In this document: positions 5,368 to 10,774 of the stretch, piece by piece
Numbering within the stretch: the stretch's first letter is position 1
Layout: the number at the start of each line of letters is the position of its first letter
Source of the DNA: Burkholderiales bacterium
Lineage (GTDB): Bacteria; Pseudomonadota; Gammaproteobacteria; Burkholderiales; Burkholderiaceae
Assembly: GCA_947372535.1 (NCBI GenBank)
Contig: CANBUA010000160.1
Span: forward strand, 1-10,774
Length of the DNA stretch: 10,774 bases
Direction: 5' to 3'
Made by a program: the position numbers and the translations under genes
The notes under the pieces: generated by a model
What the model was told of the DNA's origin: nothing
The model's database searches: none
Seen by the model: only the letters and a program-made list of their open reading frames with translations

Positions 5368-5995
5368 GGTCAGGGATGCTCAGGCCCATGGCCCTGAGCA
5401 CCCAATGCTGCATGGGCGTGTAATTGCCCGAGAACCCCTGGTGAATGGCGCTGATGTACCCATCCTTATGGGTTTCCCAGGTTGAATAGTCCAACGGATC
5501 TTCGCCTGCTTGTACAGCCATCACATCGGCCAGCAGGCGGGACAGCCGCCCGTTGCCCTCGCGGAAGGGGTGAACAATGATGAACTCGACGTGGGCGGTG
5601 GCGATCGCAAGTGACAGTTCTTGCTCATTGAGGCCGTGACATGGCGTGAAGCTCGTCAAGTGAGTTTGCTCGAACACTTGCATGAGCCGTGACACTTGCC
5701 CGGCCGCTGCAAAGGGGAAACCGCCTTTGCTCATGTTGACCGTCCTGTCTTGCCCTGCCCACTGGTAGACGTTGCCAAGCCACTGGCGGTGCCAGGTGCG
5801 CAAGTCTGCTGTGGTCAGCCTGCGGTTTGGCAGGTTTTGAATCAGCACTTCATCGTAAAGCTGCGCCAGCAGGTGCAACTCCAGCTCGTCCATGTCGTCG
5901 CTGGATATGATGCCCACCATGTTGCGCAACACCTGCCCATTGGAGCCTGGTTCGAACTCACCCTCCGTGTTGTGGACCTTGTAACGGTCAGCCAT
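5351..5995 (-). CDS. Fic-domain protein (predicted AMPylator)
   Basis: This 214-residue protein has the complete Fic active-site motif HPFREGNGRLSR (142-153), including catalytic H142, the acidic E146 and anion-hole and Arg residues. The substrate flap is NMSKGGFPFAAA (87-98). Fic enzymes usually move AMP from ATP to Ser/Thr/Tyr of target proteins; several act as bacterial toxins. The inhibitory helix motif (S/T)xxxE(G/N), found N- or C-terminally in self-inhibited classes, is not seen in either end here, so control may come from a separate protein as in class I systems (family knowledge plus inference). A GGGAG ribosome site precedes ATG 5995 by nine bases. The gene lies 40 bases downstream of the HTH/nucleotidyltransferase gene on the same strand, so the two are probably co-transcribed. 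The convergent 54-residue frame overlaps its last codons. Confidence 0.92.
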   Translation of the reverse strand: MADRYKVHNTEGEFEPGSNGQVLRNMVGIISSDDMDELELHLLAQLYDEVLIQNLPNRRLTTADLRTWHRQWLGNVYQWAGQDRTVNMSKGGFPFAAAGQVSRLMQVFEQTHLTSFTPCHGLNEQELSLAIATAHVEFIIVHPFREGNGRLSRLLADVMAVQAGEDPLDYSTWETHKDGYISAIHQGFSGNYTPMQHWVLRAMGLSIPDLNGPV

Positions 5996-6035
5996 GGTGG
6001 GTTACTCCCTTTGGGGCCTGACTCGCGCCAGGCTG

Positions 6036-6668
6036 TCAAGGCTCACGCCCAACAAGTTCTTCAAGCTCAACTTCGTCCCCGATCAGAAAGATTTTGGGTT
6101 TGGACAGCACATCGCGCAGGAAGGGGTCGTCCTTGGCCTTGCGCGTGAACTCGTCCGCAGACAACACCTTGGGGTTCACTTCGCGGCCCAGGCTGGCCTG
6201 CACCGGGTACAGCAGTTCAATGGCCTGGGCAAAGCCCAGGTCGCCGATCAGCATGAGGTCGATGTCGCTCGCGGCGGTCTCTCGGTCCTGGGCCACCGAG
6301 CCAAACACAAAGGCCAGGCGCAGCTGTGGCGCAGCGGGCGCCAGCGCCTGCATCAGCACGTCGGCCATGCCCGAGGTTTTGCGCAGGATGCTGGCCAGTT
6401 CGGTGAACACGGGGCAGCTTTGGTCGGCGCTGTAGAGCTGCTGGTTGCCCCGCTTCTCGCGGTTCAGCAAGCCCACCTCGGCCAGCCTGTTCAACTCGCG
6501 GGTGACGGTACCCGCCGGCAGCCCGGTGCGCCGCGCGATCTCCCGGCCATGCAAGGCCTCGTCCGGGCGCAGCAAGAGCAGCCCCAGCACACGGCGCCGG
6601 TATTCGGGCAAGAGGACGGAGGCGAGAGATTGATGCATTTTTGGCGTCAGTTGGCGCTTATTTTGCAT
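6036..6668 (-). CDS. Helix-turn-helix / MNT-type nucleotidyltransferase protein
   Basis: This 210-residue protein joins two domains. Residues about 20-80 are a winged helix: YRRRVLGLLLLRPDEALH, then GREIARRTGLPAGTVTRELN and the wing NREKRGNQQLYS. Residues about 115-200 are a minimal nucleotidyltransferase: FVFGSVAQDRETAASDIDLM (121-139... G123, S124, D135, D137), matching the GSx10-DxD motif in length. The third carboxylate of the canonical triad is replaced by N165 in GREVNPKVL, a change I believe is shared by this subfamily. Such proteins are common as DNA-binding, possibly nucleotidylating partners in toxin-antitoxin-like loci. I start at ATG 6668; a TTG one codon upstream adds one residue. 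No clear ribosome site is seen. It precedes fic by 40 bases and could autoregulate the pair through sites in 6672-6857. Confidence 0.85.
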   Translation of the reverse strand: MQNKRQLTPKMHQSLASVLLPEYRRRVLGLLLLRPDEALHGREIARRTGLPAGTVTRELNRLAEVGLLNREKRGNQQLYSADQSCPVFTELASILRKTSGMADVLMQALAPAAPQLRLAFVFGSVAQDRETAASDIDLMLIGDLGFAQAIELLYPVQASLGREVNPKVLSADEFTRKAKDDPFLRDVLSKPKIFLIGDEVELEELVGREP

Positions 6669-6761
6669 CAATGTGTGGGGCTGGACAAGGTCAGGCCCAG
6701 CTCAACCGCTGGCAGCGCTCATTCATCACCAGGTTGAAAGCGATCACCCGTTTGACGACGG

Positions 6762-6782
6762 CATTCGCCATTCGCCATTCGC
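6762..6782. repeat. Three tandem heptamers CATTCGC
   Basis: CATTCGC is repeated exactly three times in a row (6762-6768, 6769-6775, 6776-6782). The heptamer unit is also found inverted as GCGAATG at 6788-6794. It lies about 95-115 bases upstream of the HTH/nucleotidyltransferase gene. Copy number could vary by slippage, and the sites could serve as an operator for the adjacent helix-turn-helix protein. Confidence 0.8.
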
Positions 6783-6797
6783 GAACAGCGAATGGCG
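6773..6797. repeat. Perfect 10-bp-stem hairpin, 5-base loop
   Basis: CGCCATTCGC (6773-6782) pairs perfectly with GCGAATGGCG (6788-6797) around GAACA. It lies 61 bases beyond the stop of the leftward aminotransferase gene and upstream of the leftward HTH/nucleotidyltransferase gene. With no T-run on either side it is not a standard intrinsic terminator. It may be a Rho-region barrier, an operator or both. The rest of 6672-6857 shows no gene. Confidence 0.75.
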
Positions 6798-6857
6798 CAA
6801 GCAACGCTTCATATCAAAGCAACCTTGAATTGCAATCGACCGTGTCAAAGTGCGCTT

Positions 6858-8045
6858 TCACAGCAGCCCGGACACGAACCCCTTCAACCTGGTCAGCCCT
6901 TCCCTCAATTCATCCTGCGACGCCGCATACGACAACCTCACATGCGTCCCCCCGCTGCACACGCCGAAGTCCTGCCCCGGCGTCAGCGCCACATGTGCCT
7001 CCTGCAGCGCGCGTTCGCAGAACGTCATCGCATCCAGCCCGGTGGGGCTGACGTCGATGTACACGTAGAAGGCGCCATCGGGCTTCACCGGCACCGGCAG
7101 CCCGATCTCGGCCAGCCCTTGCAGCACCAGCGCGCGCCGTTGCGCAAATTCCTGCCGCCGGGCCTCGCACACCGCGATGGATGCAGGCGTGAAGCAGGCC
7201 AGGGCCGCGATCTGCGCAGGGGTGGGCGCGCAGATGTAGTAGTTCTGCGCCAGCCTTTCCATGGCCGGTACCAGCGCCTCGGGCACCACGGCCCAGCCCA
7301 GGCGCCAGCCCGTCATCCCGAAGTACTTGGAGAAGCTGTTGATCACGCAGGCGCCCGGATCGGCCGCCAGGATGCTGGGCGCGGGGTGGCTTGAACCATC
7401 GGCCTGCACGATGTCATCGCTGAGGTTCAGGTAGATCTCATCGACGATGCGCCAGGCCCCATGCGCCTCGGCCCAGCGGCAGATGGCCGCCAGCTCGGCC
7501 GGTGGCACCGAGGTGCCCGTGGGGTTCGATGGCGTGGCGATCATCAGCCCCTGGGTGCGCGCCGACCAGTGCCGCTGCACCGCCGCCAGATCCAGCTGGA
7601 AGCGCGATGCGGCATCGGTGGGCACCAGGCGCACATCGGCGCCAAAGCCGCTCAGGAACTGGCGGTTACAGGGGTAGGAGGGATCGCCCACCAGCACCTC
7701 GTCGCCCGGGTCCACCAGCGCGGCGGTGAGCAGCAGCAGCGCGGCGGATGCGCCAGCGGTGACCACCACGCGCTCGGGTGACACCACCACGCCATGGGCC
7801 GTGGCATAGAAGCCGGCGATGGCCTCACGCAGCGCGGGCAGGCCCAGCGCGCCGGTGTAAGGCAGGGCCGTGTCGGCCGCGATGCGCTGCAGCTCGGCGC
7901 GCACCGCCGGCGGCGCGCCAAAGTCGGGCTCGCCCAGGTTGAGCCGCACCACAGGGTGGCCGGCGGCTTCCAGCGCGGCAGCCCGCTTGCCGAACTCCAT
8001 GGCCAGGAAGGGCGTGATGGCCTGGGCGCGTTGAGAGATCTTCAT
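6858..8045 (-). CDS. PLP-dependent class I/II aminotransferase (aspartate aminotransferase fold)
   Basis: The full-length 395-residue fold-type I aminotransferase has all the hallmarks: substrate-gate NLGEPDF (36-42), PLP-phosphate region VTAGAS (95-100), SNPTG with N174, VDEIY (201-205) with D202 and Y205, Schiff-base lysine K240 in SFSKYFGMTGWRLGW, and R370 in HVRLSY for the substrate alpha-carboxylate. It transfers an amino group between an amino acid and a 2-oxo acid in the cytoplasm. The exact substrate (aspartate, alanine, aromatic or other) is not readable. The ATG overlaps the TGA of the upstream J-domain gene by four bases (ATGA), so the two are translationally coupled. A complete gene with high G+C in housekeeping style. 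Confidence 0.95.
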   Translation of the reverse strand: MKISQRAQAITPFLAMEFGKRAAALEAAGHPVVRLNLGEPDFGAPPAVRAELQRIAADTALPYTGALGLPALREAIAGFYATAHGVVVSPERVVVTAGASAALLLLTAALVDPGDEVLVGDPSYPCNRQFLSGFGADVRLVPTDAASRFQLDLAAVQRHWSARTQGLMIATPSNPTGTSVPPAELAAICRWAEAHGAWRIVDEIYLNLSDDIVQADGSSHPAPSILAADPGACVINSFSKYFGMTGWRLGWAVVPEALVPAMERLAQNYYICAPTPAQIAALACFTPASIAVCEARRQEFAQRRALVLQGLAEIGLPVPVKPDGAFYVYIDVSPTGLDAMTFCERALQEAHVALTPGQDFGVCSGGTHVRLSYAASQDELREGLTRLKGFVSGLL

Positions 8046-9016
8046 GCTTGCAGGTGTTTGATCCAGCGCTTGGTGGCGGCGCGGTCGGCAAAGGTGGCCA
8101 GATCGCTTTCCAGCGCGGCCTGGGTGTGGTGCAGCTGGCCCAGGTGCAGGGCCAGCACCTTGTCCAGCTGATGGGGGTGGAGGTTCACGGACTTGGGCAC
8201 CATGAAATCAGATCTGAAATCGGCTTCGATCTCCCGGATCTGCGCCTTCACATGGGCCAGCTGTTCGCTCAGCGCCTGGTTGTAGCCGGCCAGCTGTGAA
8301 GCCGGGGCTTTCGCGAAGGCATCGGGCTGCAGCTGCGCGGTTTCAATCTGCAGCGCCAGCAAGCCCAGCAGGTCTTTCTGGTCATGCGCCTGGTTCACGC
8401 GCTGCATCATCTCGGTGCGGTGGGCGCGTTTGTCGGGGTCGGGCTCGCGGTCGGGGTGCAGCGCGCTGGCCAGCTTGCGGTAGACCTCGCGCAGCGAGGG
8501 CGATGCCGGCTGGGGCGCGGGCGCATCCGGCGCATCCGCCACATCCGGCTCGGCATCGTCCGCAGCCAGGGCCACCGACACCGAGGCCCCCGGCCGCCTG
8601 GCCGCTGCCCGCGCATCGGCCGCCTTCACCTGGGCATAGGGCAGCGTCGCATGCCGGTCATACAGCGCCTCGACCGCAGGATCGGGCCGCGCCTGGCGCT
8701 CCAGCATCTGCCAGGCGGTTTCGCACAACAGGTCCTGCAACACATCGCGCTCGCGCTGGGTCCAGCCCTTCTCGCTCAGCAACTGGTCCAGCGCATGCAG
8801 CCAGGCCAGGTGCATGGCCTTCACGGCGTGGATGCGTGTGAGCGTTTGTTCGCGGTGGGCGCTCATGAAACCGGGCAAATGGGCATGCCAGGCGGCCAGC
8901 GTGCGGCGCGCATGTTCGACCTGCTGGGTGAGCTGGTCGAAGCGTTTCTGCTCGGGCTGGGGCGCTTGCGAAGGCAGGCTGGCGCGCAGGCGCAAGGGGG
9001 TGGGGCGTGGGCTCAT
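8042..9016 (-). CDS. J-domain (DnaJ-like) protein
   Basis: This 324-residue protein carries a J-domain in its middle, residues about 172-225: SLREVYRKLASALHPDREPD with the HPD tripeptide at 187-189 that stimulates DnaK ATPase, followed by EMMQRVNQAHDQKDLLGLL for helices III and IV. The first 130 residues are helical and Gln/His-rich; an Ala/Pro/Asp linker (about 140-172) precedes the J-domain; a helical C-terminus follows. There is no Gly/Phe region, zinc finger or CTD, so it is a type III (specialised) co-chaperone. The client is unknown. The ribosome site is weak (AGGA at 10 bases). The coupled aminotransferase gene directly downstream suggests co-expression. Confidence 0.87.
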   Translation of the reverse strand: MSPRPTPLRLRASLPSQAPQPEQKRFDQLTQQVEHARRTLAAWHAHLPGFMSAHREQTLTRIHAVKAMHLAWLHALDQLLSEKGWTQRERDVLQDLLCETAWQMLERQARPDPAVEALYDRHATLPYAQVKAADARAAARRPGASVSVALAADDAEPDVADAPDAPAPQPASPSLREVYRKLASALHPDREPDPDKRAHRTEMMQRVNQAHDQKDLLGLLALQIETAQLQPDAFAKAPASQLAGYNQALSEQLAHVKAQIREIEADFRSDFMVPKSVNLHPHQLDKVLALHLGQLHHTQAALESDLATFADRAATKRWIKHLQA

Positions 9017-9098
9017 CGGTCCGCGATCCTAGCCCCTGTGTCGCGTTTGCATTTACCGGGCGAATGTCGCCACTTGTTACCCGCAGGTGTGACGCACC

Positions 9099-9144
9099 GC
9101 ATCCCCCTTGAGAGGGACTCCCCCCATCGGGCGGAGTGGGATGC
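9099..9144 (+). other. GC-rich foldable element, possible three-way junction in the leader of the 9192 gene
   Basis: Outer arms GCATCCC (9099-9105) and GGGATGC (9138-9144) enclose two smaller hairpins: CCT/AGG with neighbours at 9105-9116, and ACTCC-c-CCC / GGG-c-GGAGT (9117-9137, loop ATC). Together they could form a branched RNA. It could equally be a dispersed intergenic repeat of the kind common in Burkholderiales. The pairing is seen; the function is inferred. Confidence 0.4.
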
Positions 9145-9161
9145 CGCAGCCGACCCGGACA

Positions 9162-9174
9162 CTGCGTTTCGCAG
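9162..9174. repeat. Palindrome CTGCG-TTT-CGCAG
   Basis: A perfect 5-bp inverted repeat with a 3-base loop sits five bases before the AAGGAG ribosome site of the gene at 9192. A similar 5-3-5 palindrome, GGCGA-ATG-TCGCC, is at 9059-9071 in the same gap. Either could be an operator or a small RNA hairpin that affects translation. Confidence 0.5.
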
Positions 9175-9179
9175 CATGA

Positions 9180-9185
9180 AAGGAG
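9180..9185 (+). promoter_or_regulatory. Ribosome binding site that fixes a TTG start
   Basis: AAGGAG lies six bases before TTG 9192. The first in-frame ATG (9219-9221 region, residue 10) is inside the hydrophobic segment and has no such site, so the TTG is the likely start. Confidence 0.8.
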
Positions 9186-9191
9186 CACACC

Positions 9192-9506
9192 TTGAACACC
9201 CATCTCAAGCGCCTCGGCATGGGCGGCGCGCTGGCTGCCTTGGGTCTGATCGTCTGGTGGGGTGTCATGAAGACACCGGCGCCACCTGAAGCCAGCCTGC
9301 GAGCGCCGGCTTCGGAGGCCTTGTCGGCCGACATGGTTCAGGAGGTCATTCAGAAGGGCACGCCCGTGTCCGACCTGAAGCCCTCTGGCGACCTGCGGCC
9401 GGACGGCTATGACGAACAGGTCTACGCCTACAAGGGCGAGCGCTACCTGATCTCGGTGGGGGGCCTCACGGGCCAGCACCAGATGGGCCGCCGCTTGCCG
9501 CCTTGA
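9192..9506 (+). CDS. Small membrane-anchored protein, TTG start
   Basis: I do not recognise this 104-residue protein. It has a short basic N-terminus (MNTHLKR) and one hydrophobic segment at about 11-25 (GGALAALGLIVWWGV), then a Pro/Ala-rich linker and a soluble domain of about 65 residues with DMVQEVIQKGTPVSDLKP and YDEQVYAYKGERYLISVGGL. The segment looks like an uncleaved signal anchor placing the C-terminus in the periplasm; no lipobox Cys is present. It starts at TTG because of the strong AAGGAG site. It is followed after 52 bases by the large EF-hand/FrpC-like gene on the same strand, probably one operon. It may assist folding, export or protection from that protein (inference from position only). 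Confidence 0.75.
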   Translation: MNTHLKRLGMGGALAALGLIVWWGVMKTPAPPEASLRAPASEALSADMVQEVIQKGTPVSDLKPSGDLRPDGYDEQVYAYKGERYLISVGGLTGQHQMGRRLPP

Positions 9507-9558
9507 TGCCTTTCTCGTGACGACCTTCAAACACACACACAAAACATTCAGGAAGCAC

Positions 9559-10774
9559 ATGTCAACCACCACCGTACTCAAGAAGTTTGGCCGCGTCGAA
9601 ATCGGGCCGCATGGCACCGTGACCCTGCTGGACAAGGGCCTGATCAACCTGTCGCATGACCCCAAGACGGGCACGATGACCGCCTTTGATCCCAAGCTGG
9701 GGCAACTCGACATCACGCCCATCCCCGGCGAGGAATACGGCTTCACCTACAAGTTCTACGGCAACGACGGCACGGTGGAAAAAGGCCAGGTCACGGCCGA
9801 TCCCGACAAGGGCGTGACCGTGTCGGGCGTGGACAAGGACGGCAAGCCCTTCAGCATCACCAAGCCCATCATCGTTGACCTGCAGAAGCTGTTTGGCAAG
9901 ATCTCGCCCGATCTGGTGTCGCCCTACGAGCAGGCGGTGCGCACCGGCTCGCCCCTGGTGCTGGACCTGGATGGCAACGGCGTGCAGCTCAGCCTCTTGC
10001 GCGACGGGCAGAAGCCCACGCTGTTCGACCTGGATGCCGACGGCGTGCGCACCGGAACCGCCTGGGTGGGCGCGGGCGATGGCCTGCTGGCGCTGGACCT
10101 CAACCACAACGGCCGCATCGACACGGGCCGCGAGCTGTTCGGCAACCAGACCAGCCTGGCCGGCGGCGCCCTGGCCAAAAATGGATACGAAGCCTTGAAG
10201 GCCCTGGACACCGACAAGAATGGCCGACTGGACAGCGCCGATGCGCCCTTTGCCGACTTGAGCGTCTGGCAGGACACGAACCAGGATGGCCTCACGGACC
10301 CGGGCGAGCTGCACAGCCTGGTTGATCTCGGCATCTCGCAGATCGACCTGACGCCCACGGCGGGCAACACCACCCTGGCCGACGGCTCGCGCCAGGAGGG
10401 CCAGGCCGGCTTCGTGATGAACGGCGAGCAGCACGCCTACACCGACGCCTGGTTTGCCCAGGCGCCCTTCTATCGGGACTTTGGCGCGGCGGCCACCCCG
10501 GCCACCGCTGCGTCTGCCGGGCCGGACATCGGCGGCTCCGGGCTGGTGCAAGACCTGCGCGTGGCCATGGGGCAATCCAGCGCCCTGGCCACGCTGGTTG
10601 GCCGCTTTGCGCAAGCCGGCACCCAGGCCGAGCGCCAGGCCCTGGTCGCGCCCATCCTCACGGCCTGGGCCGACACCTCGGCCATGCTCACCACCGCCGA
10701 CTGGGCCGCACAAGGCCATGCCGTGAGCTACGCCTTCCAGGGGCAGGATGCCGCAGGCTCGGCCTTGTGGGCCC
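9559..10774 (+). CDS. FrpC/RTX-like EF-hand calcium-binding protein, 3' end outside the window
   Basis: The frame runs open from ATG 9559 to the end of the window (405 residues seen), with AGGAAG just upstream. There is no signal peptide, as expected for type I secreted proteins. Residues 1-125 form an N-terminal part with beta-rich repeats. From 131 comes the FrpC-like block: SPLVLDLDGNGVQ (D136, D138, N140), LFDLDADGV (D157, D159, D161), DGLLALDLNHNGRIDTGREL (from 174; D180, N182, N184), ALDTDKNGRLD (D217, D219, N221) and WQDTNQDGLTDPGEL (D239, N241, D243). These are five EF-hand-like calcium loops. The region after 330 is helical (LVGRFAQAGTQAERQAL). In full-length relatives C-terminal RTX nonapeptides and a type I secretion signal follow; that part is not visible here. 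Roles of relatives include surface and secreted calcium-dependent proteins. Product size and toxin activity are unknown. Confidence 0.88.
   Translation, partial: MSTTTVLKKFGRVEIGPHGTVTLLDKGLINLSHDPKTGTMTAFDPKLGQLDITPIPGEEYGFTYKFYGNDGTVEKGQVTADPDKGVTVSGVDKDGKPFSITKPIIVDLQKLFGKISPDLVSPYEQAVRTGSPLVLDLDGNGVQLSLLRDGQKPTLFDLDADGVRTGTAWVGAGDGLLALDLNHNGRIDTGRELFGNQTSLAGGALAKNGYEALKALDTDKNGRLDSADAPFADLSVWQDTNQDGLTDPGELHSLVDLGISQIDLTPTAGNTTLADGSRQEGQAGFVMNGEQHAYTDAWFAQAPFYRDFGAAATPATAASAGPDIGGSGLVQDLRVAMGQSSALATLVGRFAQAGTQAERQALVAPILTAWADTSAMLTTADWAAQGHAVSYAFQGQDAAGSALWA

Noticed and set aside
5351..5995. Self-inhibited class II or III Fic protein
   Set aside because: Neither the N-terminal nor the C-terminal region contains (S/T)xxxE(G/N); nearby acidic stretches such as SSDDMDELE do not fit the spacing.
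9192..9280. Small membrane protein as a lipoprotein
   Set aside because: There is no cysteine after the hydrophobic segment, so no lipobox; a signal anchor is more likely.
9520..9545. CA-rich run before the FrpC-like gene as a microsatellite
   Set aside because: The run is only about five CA units and could be leader sequence; too short to support phase variation.
8658..9746. 362-residue minus-strand frame spanning the J-domain gene start and the small membrane protein
   Set aside because: It overlaps three better-supported genes and an intergenic gap, with no recognisable motif.
9562..10719. 385-residue minus-strand frame opposite the FrpC-like gene
   Set aside because: The plus strand encodes recognisable EF-hand loops in a frame that runs to the window end; the reverse frame has no domain and Gly/Ala/Val/Gln-biased composition.

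Overview
The window is high-G+C DNA with the look of a beta-proteobacterium of the Burkholderiales (Comamonadaceae or a relative). This rests on codon use and protein style (an FrpC-like calcium-binding protein, a J-domain/aminotransferase pair, a Vsr endonuclease) and is inference, not a database match. It reads as an accessory region: DNA-modification and restriction genes, a possible toxin-antitoxin cluster, small regulators and exported proteins sit between ordinary metabolic genes.

Layout. Positions 1-1428 hold a Vsr mismatch endonuclease (+), whose stop overlaps the stop of a convergent HNH endonuclease (-). The HNH protein has an N-terminal domain resembling the sulfur-binding domain of phosphorothioate-sensing type IV enzymes. 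Divergent from it is a 551-residue AlbA_2 / GHKL-ATPase / winged-helix protein (1471-3126). The gap 3127-3284 has no gene but carries four copies of a 9-bp motif, three direct and one inverted. Next is a gene for a small exported protein (3285-3959, -). It has a 17-residue upstream reading frame and a Fur-box-like sequence inside its candidate promoter. A TumA-like winged-helix protein (4140-4487, +) without a visible toxin partner follows, then a class I SAM-dependent methyltransferase (4503-5132, -).

The most interesting stretch is 5133-6857. A helix-turn-helix/nucleotidyltransferase gene and a Fic gene lie in tandem on the minus strand. A 54-residue reading frame (5203-5367, +), preceded by a TTGACA promoter, runs into the 3' end of the Fic gene from the opposite side. 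The Fic protein has no visible inhibitory helix of its own, so its two neighbours are candidates for controlling it. Upstream of the pair is a perfect 10-bp-stem hairpin built from tandem heptamers.

From 6858 to 9016 a J-domain protein and a PLP-dependent aminotransferase are coupled through an ATGA overlap on the minus strand. After a 175-bp gap with a foldable leader, a TTG-started small membrane-anchored protein (9192-9506) and a large EF-hand/FrpC-like protein (9559 onward, cut by the window end) form a plus-strand operon.

No tRNA, rRNA, CRISPR array, transposase or integrase gene is visible.
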